From positions 372,001-436,000 of the forward strand of contig NZ_LN868538.1 in the NCBI RefSeq assembly GCF_001261775.1: a stretch of 64,000 nucleotides of DNA, written 5' to 3'. This stretch comes from Anaeromassilibacillus senegalensis. GTDB taxonomy: Bacteria; Bacillota; Clostridia; Oscillospirales; Acutalibacteraceae. The notes below the pieces were generated by a model. That model was given only the letters and a program-made list of their open reading frames with translations. It ran no database searches and had not been told where the DNA came from. How positions within the stretch are numbered: position 1 is the stretch's first letter; every line of letters starts with the position of its first letter. A program made the translations under genes and the position numbers. Below, one piece after another: positions 43,438-53,177 of the stretch.

Positions 43438-45794
43438 AACGCTATCTTGATCTGGTCCCCATCTCCGCCCGGGCTCATAAAAAGCAGAACCGGATGTCCA
43501 TCCTCTGTATCGTTTTCTCCGTTCTTCTCGTCACGGCGATTTTCGGCATGGCAGACATGTTCCTTCGCAGCCAGAAAATCCAGTCGTACAAAACGGACGG
43601 CAACTGGCACGCCGCCTTCAAACAGATCACCGATGAGGATGCGGCGCTGATCGCCGCACGACCGGACGTAGAAGCCATCTCCTGGTATGACGTCTATAAT
43701 TATCAGGCGGAGCCGGACTGCTCCCTCGGTGAAAAACCGGCGGCAATCTGCGGCTTTGACGCCAGTTTTCTTTCGGACATTTACACCGGTATCCCTCTCC
43801 TGGAAGGCAGTTTCCCCGCCGGAGGACAGGAAGCAATCGTAACACAAAACGCAAAGGAAGCGATGAACCTCAAACTGGGAGACACCATCACCGTAAAAAT
43901 GCCGGAGGGAAATCCGCTGACATTGACGATTTGTGGATTTGCAGAAAACACGTCCATGATGCTGCGCTTTGACGCCTACGGCATTTTTCTCTCGACGGAA
44001 CAGTACCGGGCGATTCCACAAATAGCGGCCAAAAACGCAGGGACTGTCCCCGGGATGTACTATGTGCAATTTTCCCCTTACAGCAACATTCAAAAAGCCA
44101 TATCTGACATTCAATTGCAGCTTGGTCTCTCCGACGAACGGGTTGGACAGAACTTCAAGCTGCTGGGACTCATGGGACAGAGCGACGATCCGACTATGCT
44201 GGGGCTTTATCTGACGGCTGCCATCCTTGTTTTCCTGGTGCTGTTGGCAGGCATCCTGATGATCGCCAGCAGTTTGAACAGCAATGTGGCCCAGCGCATC
44301 CAGTTTTTCGGGATGCTGCGCTGTATCGGCGCCACACCCAAACAGGTAATCCGGCTGGTGCGTGCCGAGGCCCTTTCCTGGTGCCGGTTTGCAATTCCGC
44401 TGGGACTGGGAATTGGCATCGCGGCAATCTGGACGTTGTGTGCCGTTCTGCGGTGGCTCAGCCCCTATTATTTTGCAGATATGCCCGTGTTTGCGGTGAG
44501 TGTCCCCAGCCTCCTGGTCGGCGCGGTGATCGGTTTACTGACCGTTCTGCTGGCGGCCAGGGCTCCGGCTAAAAGGGCGGCGCGGGTTTCCCCGCTGACG
44601 GCAGTGTCCGGCAATGCGGACAGTACTGCGCCGGCCCGGAACGCCGCCCATACCGCCTGTTTAAAGGTGGATACAGCCCTTGGCATTCACCATGCCAAAG
44701 CAAATCGAAAAAACCTGCTCCTGATGGCCGGTTCCTTTGCCTTAAGCATCATCTTGTTTCTGTCCTTTTCCACGCTTATCAGTTTTATGAACCATGCCCT
44801 CACGCCGCTCGATCCCACGACGCCCGATCTCTCGGTCGTCAGTCCGGACAGCACCCGTTCCATCAGCGGCGAACTGCTGGCGTCCCTGCAGGACAATCCT
44901 GCCATAGAACGCGCCTACGGCAGGATGTTTGCCTACGACGTCCCCATCACACGCGGCGAGCTGCATGGCACCGTTGATCTGATCTCCTACGAGGAGCACC
45001 AGTTTCGATGGGCGGAACAGGCGCTGCTGGAGGGGTCGGTAGAAGCGGCCGAGGACGAAGCGGGAACCGCTTTGACCGTCTACAGTCCGGAAAACCCGCT
45101 GCAGCTGGGCGATGTCGTCACGCTGGAATGCAATGGCACGCCCAAGGATTTGAAAATTGTCGGCGTTCTCTCCGACAGCGTCTTCAGCACCGGAAAGGGA
45201 CTCGGAAACGTGATCTGTTCCGAGGATACCTTCCAAGATCTCTTTGGGCCGGGTGGATATACCATCATCGACCTACAGGTTTCCCAGGGGATCACCGAAA
45301 GCGAGGTGGAGACAATTCATACGCTGGCCGGACCGGAGATAAAATTTTCGGACCGCCGCGCCAGCAATGCCGAAGTGACCGGGGCATATCTCGCCTTTTC
45401 CCTCTTTGTCTACGGGTTCCTGACCGTAATTGCACTGATTACCGTTTTCAACGTTGTCAACAGCCTCTCCATGAGCGTCTCCGCTCGGATGCGGCAATAC
45501 GGCGCTATGCGGGCCATCGGCATGAGCGGCCGTCAGCTCATTCGAATGGTAACGGCCGAGGCGGCAACCTATGCCGCCACAGGCAGCTTGGCGGGCTGTC
45601 TGCTCGGTCTGCCCATTCACTGGTTCCTTTTCACCAAAATGGTGACCTTCCGCTGGGGCGACCCATGGCAAATTCCTGTCGTCCCTCTCTGTATGATCAT
45701 TGCCCTAGTCGCCGTAACCGCATTTCTTGCGGTGCGCGGGCCAGCAAAGCGCATCCGGGAACTGTCCATTGTGGAAACCATCAGTGCAGAATAG
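43434..45794 (+). CDS. ABC transporter permease, FtsX/MacB type
   Basis: The product has 786 residues. An N-terminal helix (about 20-40) precedes a large extracytoplasmic domain, then three helices (about 265-385), a central helix (about 428-450), a second extracytoplasmic domain and three C-terminal helices (about 640-780). This is the duplicated FtsX arrangement, with MLRCIGATPKQVIRLVRAEA and MRAIGMSGRQLIRMVTAEA as the two matching FtsX motifs. With the upstream ATPase and two-component system it probably forms a cell-envelope-stress or peptide-resistance exporter; the substrate is unknown. Confidence 0.93.
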   Translation: MKRYLDLVPISARAHKKQNRMSILCIVFSVLLVTAIFGMADMFLRSQKIQSYKTDGNWHAAFKQITDEDAALIAARPDVEAISWYDVYNYQAEPDCSLGEKPAAICGFDASFLSDIYTGIPLLEGSFPAGGQEAIVTQNAKEAMNLKLGDTITVKMPEGNPLTLTICGFAENTSMMLRFDAYGIFLSTEQYRAIPQIAAKNAGTVPGMYYVQFSPYSNIQKAISDIQLQLGLSDERVGQNFKLLGLMGQSDDPTMLGLYLTAAILVFLVLLAGILMIASSLNSNVAQRIQFFGMLRCIGATPKQVIRLVRAEALSWCRFAIPLGLGIGIAAIWTLCAVLRWLSPYYFADMPVFAVSVPSLLVGAVIGLLTVLLAARAPAKRAARVSPLTAVSGNADSTAPARNAAHTACLKVDTALGIHHAKANRKNLLLMAGSFALSIILFLSFSTLISFMNHALTPLDPTTPDLSVVSPDSTRSISGELLASLQDNPAIERAYGRMFAYDVPITRGELHGTVDLISYEEHQFRWAEQALLEGSVEAAEDEAGTALTVYSPENPLQLGDVVTLECNGTPKDLKIVGVLSDSVFSTGKGLGNVICSEDTFQDLFGPGGYTIIDLQVSQGITESEVETIHTLAGPEIKFSDRRASNAEVTGAYLAFSLFVYGFLTVIALITVFNVVNSLSMSVSARMRQYGAMRAIGMSGRQLIRMVTAEAATYAATGSLAGCLLGLPIHWFLFTKMVTFRWGDPWQIPVVPLCMIIALVAVTAFLAVRGPAKRIRELSIVETISAE

Positions 45795-45805
45795 TACTCT
45801 GAATA

Positions 45806-45850
45806 AAGGGGAGCACACGTATTTTTGCTGCGTGCGCTCCCCTTCTTTAT
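45806..45850 (+). terminator. Terminator after the ABC permease gene
   Basis: Arms AAGGGGAGCACACG (45806-45819) and CGTGCGCTCCCCTT (45831-45844), one mismatch, are followed by CTTTATC. Confidence 0.85.
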
Positions 45851-46595
45851 CATATCATTATTTTATCCGGCGTCTGTCATATATCGCGGCATTCTTTTCA
45901 GGATGTCTTTACCTGGCACCATTTTGGCAAGTATAAATTGATATCCATGTATTTCATTTTACATAATCCCTGTATTTTCCTCAATCCCCATTTGGATGGA
46001 ATAAAGAATTCCACATTTTCCACCGGGTTTTCAACCGAAAAAAGAGGCAGACTGCTTTGTTTCCCCCGCTTTTCCACCACTTTACTATGTTCGCAAACAG
46101 AAAACCGTTGAAAATCCCGGCTGCTTTCCACTTTACATAATTCTAACAAAATCCGACATCCGCCTGAGGAATGACACCGGGAAGCCCTTCTCATTCTGCC
46201 GCCCGGTTGAACAGCAGACGATCCGCCCTCTGATTCATATCATGAGATGATTGGCCTCGCAACGCCTATCTAAAAAGTGTTTTGCCTGGCTGCCGGTATC
46301 CGGCCTCCGTAACCAGGGCGGCATTTTCCTTCCTGCGGCCGATTTTACAGGTTTTGAGCCCTTTCTCTCAGCAGGCGGGGCAGATCCTGTTCTTCTGCCA
46401 GGTCTTTCCTGTGGCAGGTAAGACGTCCATTCATGTGCGCACAGAGCGCCGACTCCTCCATTCAACCATAGGATTTGATCTGCTCGGGATGCGAAACCTG
46501 CTGCATTTTGAGCTCTCCATTCACCTGCATTTCACCGTTCCTATCGTCAACTCTAAAGATTATTTTCGCAGCATTCCACACATGAATAAACCACA
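45851..46595. other. Orphan intergenic region; no supported gene
   Basis: No reading frame here has a ribosome binding site or recognisable protein. The left half (45990-46140) is AT-rich and has four TTCCAC motifs, two of them next to related GGTTTTCAAC / GTTGAAAATC strings, giving a repetitive look. The middle part is more GC-rich and could be decayed coding DNA. I identify no RNA or mobile element. Confidence 0.5.
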
Positions 46596-46624
46596 TTGAC
46601 TTCTTTTTTTAGATGTGTTTTAAT
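46596..46624 (+). promoter_or_regulatory. Promoter of the second large glycoside hydrolase gene
   Basis: TTGACT (46596-46601), a 17-bp spacer and TTTAAT (46619-46624) are followed by AAAA. It is the same design as the promoter at 32129-32158, including the TGTTTTAATAAAA core. A 150-nt leader ends in AAAAGGAGGAG ahead of the start. Confidence 0.72.
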
Positions 46625-46777
46625 AAAATTGCAACTATTCATTGAATTACTCTTGTCGGAATTGAAATTCGCCGGATCGTCCGGAAATTCTGTTCCGGCG
46701 ATCCGAAAGGCAGGTGAATTTGTTTTAGGAAGAATCGGAATACAAGGTATTCCTGTAACGAAAAGGAGGAGTTTTCA

Positions 46778-49700
46778 TTGCTAAAGAGGAAATTGACCGC
46801 ACTGTTCCTGTCCGCCACCATGCTGCTGACGGGCATTGGGGCCGTCCCTGCCGCCGCTCTGGCTGCGGAGGAAAACATTGCCCTAAACAAACCGGCAACC
46901 ACAAGCCGCCCAGACCGCAGTCATGCTGAAATGACGCCCAGCCTTGCACTGGACGGAAACGCGAAAACCCGTTGGGCCACCGGCGCTTACCTGCCGGAAC
47001 GGCACGGCCCCACGGATGAGAACTGGATTTGTGTCGATCTGGGCGGCGTATACGACATCTCCCGTGTCGTGCTGAATTGGGAGGCCGCCTATGCCAAGGA
47101 TTATGATATTCAGGTTTCCAACGACTACACCACGTTTACGACCGTTTATAACGGCGGAGCCAAAGGCGGCGGCGTACAAGCATTGGATCTTTCCGGTACG
47201 GGCCGTTATATCCGTATGTACGCCAACGAAGTTTACCGGCAGGATTACGGCACCTCTCTTTATGAATTTGAGGTATATGGCACACCGGTGGAAAATCCAC
47301 CGGAGACAACGGACGTGGTCAACGTCAACGTACAGGCACATAACAACGGCTGGAGCATCTGCTCCACCGGCACCTGGGCCGCAAAGGGCGGTGAAACCAC
47401 GGTCCGCTTCATGCCGCTGGAAAACTGCGAGCTGCAGTCCGTCCTGGTAAACGGCGAAGAAAGAATCGGCGACGTGCGGGAAGACGGCACGCTTGTCTGC
47501 CGGGCCGACGAAGACCTGCAAGTGGTTCCTGTTTACCGGCGCATCCCCGCTTCCCGGTTTGAGGCGGAAAGCACCACAGTGGTCGATGAGAACGGCAAGG
47601 TAATCACCGGATCAATCAACCGGGATGAAACCGCCAGCGGCGGCGCCTACATGGGGCAAACCGGCGGCAAGGGCTTCATTCTGGAGAGCACCACACAGGC
47701 AAACCGCATTTCCGTGGCGTATTCTTCCCCCAACACCAGTACCATTACGGTCTACATGCTGCTGGAGGACGGCTCCTATGAGGAGATCGGCGCAATCAAC
47801 TTCTCCACCACCGGGGGCTGGTACATGGACACCCTGAAAATTGCGGACTCCGATGCGCTGTATATTCCGGAAGGCGCAACGATCAAGCTGGTTCCGCAGA
47901 TGGACGTCAATCTCGATTACTTCACGCTTTCCTACGGGCAGTTGTACACGGAGGAAACGATTGCCGCCAATACTCTGCTGGCAAAAAATGCAGAGCTGAC
48001 GGGCGCGGCGCTTTACGAGGACATCATGGCCGCTGTAGGCACCTCCGTAAAGATGGAGCAAGCGGGTCAGTCCGTCTCCTTCACGGTCCCGGACAACCTG
48101 GGAGAACTGAACGTATACAATCTGAAGTATAAGGCCGACGTTCCGGTTCCGGTCACGATTGGAATCGGGGATACCAGCCGGCAGGTTACGCTGCCCGCTA
48201 CACGTCCCCACTATTATGAGAGCTTTGGCGAAAAGGAAATCCCCATTGCGTCCGGGGAAACCTTCTCTATCTCCCTGCCCGCGGACGCCGAGCTGTATCT
48301 GGACAGCCTGTCATTGAACTATGCAAAACCGATCAGCCGGTTCGCTGTGGAGCAAATGCCCACCGGCAGTGAGCGCCTGGAACTCAATATGAACGGCATT
48401 TGGGAATGCACGCGCTCTTCCTTCAGCAAAGGAAGCGCCATCCCTCAGGCGATTCCCAAGACGTTCGACAACTCCATTCCCGTGCCGGGTTTCTGGGATC
48501 AGGCCAGCGTCGCAATGCCGAACTACAACAATTCCGCGCTGTGGTACCACACCACTCTCACCCTGCCGGAAGCTCCGCAGGGCAATGCGGTGCTGCGTAT
48601 CGGCAAGGCGTATTATGGACGTTATGTCTACGTCAACGGCGTCTATGTGGGCGACTACCAGTACAACTACACGTCGTCCAATATGGACATCACCGATCTG
48701 CTGCACGAGGGTAAAAATGATATCGTCATCATGCTGGGCAACTATGAACAGCAGCGGACCGATCCGGACTGCCCCGCGCATGTGGGCACCGACGGAGAAC
48801 GCAACAGCTACTATTCCGGTATCATCGACGGCGTCACGTTTATTCTGAACGACTCTCCCGCCGTAACGGCGCTGCAGACCGCGCCCAATCTGGAAAACGG
48901 TACCGTTAAAACCCGCACGACGCTCAACAATCGCACGGATGCCGACGTCATTACCGACGTTACGTTCAATGTTTATGAGCTGGGCGTCTTTAAAGACGGC
49001 GTCCCCACACAGGAAAAGAAGCTGGTTGGCACCCACACGGAATCAAACGTTTCCGTTCCCGCGGGCAGCAGCATGAAGTTTGACGTGGAAGCCATTTCCA
49101 TTGAAGGCTGCACGGAGGACAAGTTCTGGACGCCGGACAATCCCTTCCTGTACGAGATGGAGGTCATCACAAGCGGCGATACCTATACCGACCGCTTCGG
49201 CATGCGCACTTTCCACTTTGACGCGGAGACAAAGCTGCCCATGCTAAACGGCAAGGTCTATTACCTGCGCGGCACCAACGTCGCCATGAACCGCTTCTAT
49301 GAAGATCCGCTGCGTGCGGACCATCCGTTTGACCGCGAGTGGGCGCGAGACGTCTACCAGCAGTTTAAGGACATGCATTGGGATTCACTGCGTTTCCACG
49401 TCGGCTTTGCGCCAGACGTCTGGTATGATGTCGCGGACGAAGAGGGCTTCATGATCATGGACGAGTATGCCGTCTTTGGACATTGTGCCGACGGCTGCAC
49501 CATGGAGACGCTCTCTCCGGAAATGTATGCCTGGATGGACGAAAAGTGCAACAATCCGTCCCTGATCATCTGGGACATCCAGAACGAGGCGAACAATTTT
49601 ACAGAATATTCCGCTACCATCCGGGCGGTACGCGATTACGACATTCAGAACCGCCCCTGGGACAATGGCTGGACTGCCCCGCAGAGCGATACAGACCCCA

Positions 49701-52645
49701 GTGAATGCCACCCGTATATGTTCCTGAATAACTCGTTTACCCTTTCCGACTATAACACCATCTCCAATACCGAATACAAGAGTAGCGGCAGGGATTCCTG
49801 GAACAATGACAATCCCAAAATCAACAATGAATACGGCTGGCTCTGGCTGGACCGCTACGGCGACCCGACTTCCCTGACAAAAGGCTATTATGACAAGTGG
49901 CTGCCCGGCTCCACCCGCGAAGAGCGCCTGGAATTTTACGCGAAAGCGGTTGGACAGAGCAGCGAGTTCTGGCGTGAGGGCCGCCATTATGTCGGCCTCA
50001 TGCACTTTGCGGGCCTCACCTATTCCAAACCGAACGCGGGCGGCGCAACCAGCGACATTTTCATGCCCGACATCAATACGCCCACCATTCACCCCTGCAT
50101 TAAAGAAGCGTTCCGCAACGCGTTTGCACCGGTCGGCGTCATCATCAAGGATTGGTCCGAAACCGTCCGCAAAGGTACGGTCAAGGAACTTCCCGTCACT
50201 GTCATCAACGACCGGAACGAGGACCTTGACGGGCTGGAAGTAAAGCTGACCGTTTTGAAGGACGGCAAAGAAATACACAGCGAAACCAAGGTATACGACG
50301 TCAAAGCGGCGGGAGACGCGGACGGCGGAGACCGGCAGGTACAGACCTATACGGTCAAGGTTCCGCGCACGGATGCAAAGCTGTACGAGGTCACGGCAGA
50401 GTACACCCTGGACGGAGAAACCGTCTACAGCCGCAGAACCTGGACCATCGACGACAGCCCCGTCAGCATCGCGCAGGGCAAGGAGACCTTTGCCAATCTG
50501 GAAGAAACCAAATACCCCGCTTCCTACGTGGTAGACGGCAGCAACGGCACCCGCTGGAGCTCCTATATCGAAGGTTCTTCCGCGGAAGTCCTCAACAATG
50601 CGTGGATTACCATCGACTTGGGAGAGGCCTACCGCATTAATAAGGTCCTCCTCAACTGGGAAGCTGCCTATGGCAAAAAATATCTGATTCAGGTATCCGA
50701 CGACAACAAACAGTACACCACCATCTATGAAGGAAGTGCCTCCGGAGAAGGCGAACAAACCTTTGACGTATCCGGTACAGGCCGTTATCTGCGCATGCAG
50801 GGTGTGGAGAGAGGTACCTCCTATGGCTACTCTCTGTTCACCTTTGACGCATGGGGTGAACCGGTTACACCAAGAACCTATGCGGTTTCCGTCGCGGATG
50901 TCACCAGCGGCACAGCGAATGTGACGGCTAGCCCGGCGATGGCAAAAGAAAATGATTCCGTTTCCATCTCTGTTGCGGATGTACAGCAGGGCAAGGAAGT
51001 TCAGTCTGTTTCCGTCACTGATGAAGATGGATTCGACATTGAAACCATCAAACAGGAAGACGGAACCTACACCTTCACCATGCCTCCCTGCGGCGTTACC
51101 GTTCAGGTCATTTTGAAAGATTCCGCACCGGTCAGCAAGCAGGTCCTGACGGTGCAGTATGGAACAAACGCAACGCTTTCAGTAGAGGGTACATACGAAG
51201 CGCTCATCGAGCGGGACGGCATGCTCGGCGCGACGGTCTATGCGGGCGACAAGCTGACCTTCACCTTCACCCCGGCAGACGGCCCGTTTGCAAGCGCGCA
51301 GCTGAACGGCGAAGACATCCCGTTTGAGGCCGACGGCTGCACCTACACCTTTACCATGCCGAACGACAAGGCGTCCCTGCGTTTTGTGTTCACCAGTGTA
51401 AGCAAGGGGATTCTGGAAACCCTGCTGGAGAAGGCAAACGAAGTGACCGACGAGCAGCTTGCCGGTCTGGTCTGGTCCGTAAGCAATCGCTTCATCGCGG
51501 CGCGCAACAATGCAAAGGCCGTCTATGAAGACGACGGTGCTACCCAGGAAGAAGTAAACGAAGCCTGGAAGGAACTGCTCGACGCGATGCATTACCTCTC
51601 CTTTGAGGAGGGCACCAAGGACGAGCTGGAATACTGGCTCGATTACGCCGCCATGCTCGACTTGGACAACTTCACCCCGAAGAGCCTGGAAGGCTACACG
51701 GAGGCACTCGCCTATGCGGAAGAAATCTACAACGACGAGGGCGAGACGCTGAAGGCGGAAGTTGAAAAGGCGGCAAAGAATCTGCAAGAAGCGATCCTGC
51801 GCCTGGAGTTCAAGGCAAACACGGAAGTGCTGGGAGCCTTTGTACAGCAGGCACAGGAGATTGAAATTGACAAGTACCTGGACGGCCCGGAAAAAGACAA
51901 GTTCAACGAGCTGTTCCCGCAGGCGGAAGCCCTTCTGGAGGACGCGAATGCGACCCAGAAGCAGGTAGATGAAATAGCGGACGCCCTGTACAAAGCGATG
52001 ATGAACCTGCGCATGATCCCGGACAAGAAAGTGCTGAAGGACCTGATCGACGAGTCTGAAGCGCTCAACCCGGACGATTACACCGAGGCGAGTTACGCAA
52101 TCCTGCGTGCGGCATTAAACAACGCGCAGGGCGTCTACGAAGACGAGAACGCCACCCCGGAGGAAATCACGGCGGTCTGCGCGACGGTAGAGAAGGCCCG
52201 CGCGGGTCTGGTTCTGGCGGACAAACCGGAAGATCCTGTGAAACCCGACAACAAGCCGAGCCATAAGCCGTCCAACAGCGGCGGCAAGAAGCCGGTTGGC
52301 AACACCTCCGGTACAGGAACGGCAGTTGCCGTAACCAACCCGTTAATCAACGCGGTACAGAACGTGATGGGCCAGAAGTCCGTCCGTTCCGATACCACAG
52401 CAGACTTCATCTTGAAGAGAGGCAATGCCTACTGCTTCAAGATGACGGTCGTCAACGGCAGCAATGCGGCCCCGAACTTCACCGTGGGCAACGGCAGCGT
52501 GCTGAAGACCCAGTTTGTGGCGAAGATCGGCAGCGACTACTATTACAGAGTCTGGGCGGTTGGCACACCGGGCCAGAGCACTGGCGTGTACACCACTATG
52601 TCTGGCGAGAAGGCCCAGCAGCACTGTGTGGTAACGATTGGCTGA
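46778..52645 (+). CDS. Large secreted multidomain glycoside hydrolase, family 2 (1955 residues)
   Basis: The start is a TTG at 46778 with AAGGAGG 8-9 bases upstream. A signal peptide (LKRKLTALFLSATMLL..., cleavage near residue 28-30) is followed by a CBM32-like F5/8 module (32-170), a beta domain (178-251), two beta modules (257-386, 388-518), a GH2 sandwich (525-695), an Ig-like domain (698-811) and a TIM barrel (818-1111) with probable acid/base Glu937 (DIQNEAN) and nucleophile Glu1018 (INNEYGW). Then come an Ig-like domain, a second CBM32-like module (1228-1365, very similar to the first), beta domains to about 1540, helical repeats (1541-1818), a Lys/Pro linker and the C-terminal module (1865-1955). 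The catalytic part differs from that of the first hydrolase, while the last 465 residues are nearly identical. Substrate unknown; a symporter gene follows. Confidence 0.9.
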   Translation: MLKRKLTALFLSATMLLTGIGAVPAAALAAEENIALNKPATTSRPDRSHAEMTPSLALDGNAKTRWATGAYLPERHGPTDENWICVDLGGVYDISRVVLNWEAAYAKDYDIQVSNDYTTFTTVYNGGAKGGGVQALDLSGTGRYIRMYANEVYRQDYGTSLYEFEVYGTPVENPPETTDVVNVNVQAHNNGWSICSTGTWAAKGGETTVRFMPLENCELQSVLVNGEERIGDVREDGTLVCRADEDLQVVPVYRRIPASRFEAESTTVVDENGKVITGSINRDETASGGAYMGQTGGKGFILESTTQANRISVAYSSPNTSTITVYMLLEDGSYEEIGAINFSTTGGWYMDTLKIADSDALYIPEGATIKLVPQMDVNLDYFTLSYGQLYTEETIAANTLLAKNAELTGAALYEDIMAAVGTSVKMEQAGQSVSFTVPDNLGELNVYNLKYKADVPVPVTIGIGDTSRQVTLPATRPHYYESFGEKEIPIASGETFSISLPADAELYLDSLSLNYAKPISRFAVEQMPTGSERLELNMNGIWECTRSSFSKGSAIPQAIPKTFDNSIPVPGFWDQASVAMPNYNNSALWYHTTLTLPEAPQGNAVLRIGKAYYGRYVYVNGVYVGDYQYNYTSSNMDITDLLHEGKNDIVIMLGNYEQQRTDPDCPAHVGTDGERNSYYSGIIDGVTFILNDSPAVTALQTAPNLENGTVKTRTTLNNRTDADVITDVTFNVYELGVFKDGVPTQEKKLVGTHTESNVSVPAGSSMKFDVEAISIEGCTEDKFWTPDNPFLYEMEVITSGDTYTDRFGMRTFHFDAETKLPMLNGKVYYLRGTNVAMNRFYEDPLRADHPFDREWARDVYQQFKDMHWDSLRFHVGFAPDVWYDVADEEGFMIMDEYAVFGHCADGCTMETLSPEMYAWMDEKCNNPSLIIWDIQNEANNFTEYSATIRAVRDYDIQNRPWDNGWTAPQSDTDPSECHPYMFLNNSFTLSDYNTISNTEYKSSGRDSWNNDNPKINNEYGWLWLDRYGDPTSLTKGYYDKWLPGSTREERLEFYAKAVGQSSEFWREGRHYVGLMHFAGLTYSKPNAGGATSDIFMPDINTPTIHPCIKEAFRNAFAPVGVIIKDWSETVRKGTVKELPVTVINDRNEDLDGLEVKLTVLKDGKEIHSETKVYDVKAAGDADGGDRQVQTYTVKVPRTDAKLYEVTAEYTLDGETVYSRRTWTIDDSPVSIAQGKETFANLEETKYPASYVVDGSNGTRWSSYIEGSSAEVLNNAWITIDLGEAYRINKVLLNWEAAYGKKYLIQVSDDNKQYTTIYEGSASGEGEQTFDVSGTGRYLRMQGVERGTSYGYSLFTFDAWGEPVTPRTYAVSVADVTSGTANVTASPAMAKENDSVSISVADVQQGKEVQSVSVTDEDGFDIETIKQEDGTYTFTMPPCGVTVQVILKDSAPVSKQVLTVQYGTNATLSVEGTYEALIERDGMLGATVYAGDKLTFTFTPADGPFASAQLNGEDIPFEADGCTYTFTMPNDKASLRFVFTSVSKGILETLLEKANEVTDEQLAGLVWSVSNRFIAARNNAKAVYEDDGATQEEVNEAWKELLDAMHYLSFEEGTKDELEYWLDYAAMLDLDNFTPKSLEGYTEALAYAEEIYNDEGETLKAEVEKAAKNLQEAILRLEFKANTEVLGAFVQQAQEIEIDKYLDGPEKDKFNELFPQAEALLEDANATQKQVDEIADALYKAMMNLRMIPDKKVLKDLIDESEALNPDDYTEASYAILRAALNNAQGVYEDENATPEEITAVCATVEKARAGLVLADKPEDPVKPDNKPSHKPSNSGGKKPVGNTSGTGTAVAVTNPLINAVQNVMGQKSVRSDTTADFILKRGNAYCFKMTVVNGSNAAPNFTVGNGSVLKTQFVAKIGSDYYYRVWAVGTPGQSTGVYTTMSGEKAQQHCVVTIG

Positions 52646-52723
52646 TTACTGCCACTGAAAACCACCGTAGGTGCGAATGACGTTGTACGTTCGCAGCAGC
52701 ACTGTGTGATAACGGTTGGCTGA
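51253..52723 (+). repeat. Long direct repeat, copy 2 (3' end of the second large hydrolase)
   Basis: This copy aligns base for base with 37681-39151 and includes the stop codon and the 78-bp tail. Upstream of 51253 the similarity between the two genes stops abruptly in the middle of the beta domain. Confidence 0.95.
52649..52723 (+). pseudogene. Remnant of the C-terminal module's end, copy behind the second hydrolase
   Basis: This is the counterpart of 39077-39151. The frame reads LPLKTTVGANDVVRSQQHCV followed by ITVG and a stop. It differs from the first locus at a few bases, but both keep the reading frame and the stop codon. Confidence 0.75.
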
Positions 52724-52801
52724 AACGAATATTGGCCAGTTGAGAGGATCGCCTCTGTATAAACGGAGTCTGAAACGGCCCTGTTTGGAAAGAAGCTTTC
52801 A

Positions 52802-52900
52802 CTGAAAAGCGCCGCAGGTGTGCGGCACCTTGTGTCTGCGAAGGATGTTGTACGTCAGCCTCAAAAACATGGCGTTATCACTTCTGTAAGTGCGTTCTGA
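52802..52900 (+). pseudogene. Second, more decayed remnant of the same module end
   Basis: About 80 bp further on, a 32-codon frame reads LKSAAGVRHLVSAKDVVRQP, then QKHGVITSV and a stop after SAF. It repeats the LK(T/S)..., (N/K)DVVR and Q(Q/K)H(C/G)V(I/V)T pattern of the remnant at 52649 with more substitutions and a small insertion. It has no start signals. It has no counterpart behind the first hydrolase. Confidence 0.6.
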
Positions 52901-52968
52901 CTGGAAGCGTGCAAGATACTTCGTGCCTGTGAACGACTCTGTGTATTCAAATACGGCAATATGACACC

Positions 52969-53009
52969 AAAAACCACCTGCATCGCAACTGCGGTGCAGG
53001 TGGTTTTTA
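52969..53009 (+). terminator. Terminator after the second large hydrolase locus
   Basis: AAAAACCACCTGCATCGCA and TGCGGTGCAGGTGGTTTTT pair around a very small loop (one or two mismatches); a T tract follows. Apart from the two remnants, the 52646-52968 stretch shows nothing else. Confidence 0.9.
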
Positions 53010-53080
53010 TTCTAAATTTGTATAATAATAAGCAAAACGCTCATTTATAACAAAAAATTATATTTTCTGCATAAAACCTC

Positions 53081-53109
53081 TTGCTATTCCCTCCGCTTTT
53101 TGATAAAAT
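53081..53109 (+). promoter_or_regulatory. Promoter of the sodium:solute symporter gene
   Basis: TTGCTA (53081-53086) and TAAAAT (53104-53109) are spaced 17 bp, about 70 bases ahead of the start. Confidence 0.62.
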
Positions 53110-53177
53110 AACATACGATTTAGCAAGTTGATTCATCGATGGTTTAAACTAAAAAAGCACATTGAGGGGCTGGTAAC

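Noticed and set aside
45898-46194. A 98-residue minus-strand frame in the orphan region
   Set aside because: No ribosome binding site; the frame translates a repetitive AT-rich patch.
46282-46599. A 105-residue plus-strand frame upstream of the second hydrolase
   Set aside because: No ribosome binding site, and it runs into the hydrolase promoter.
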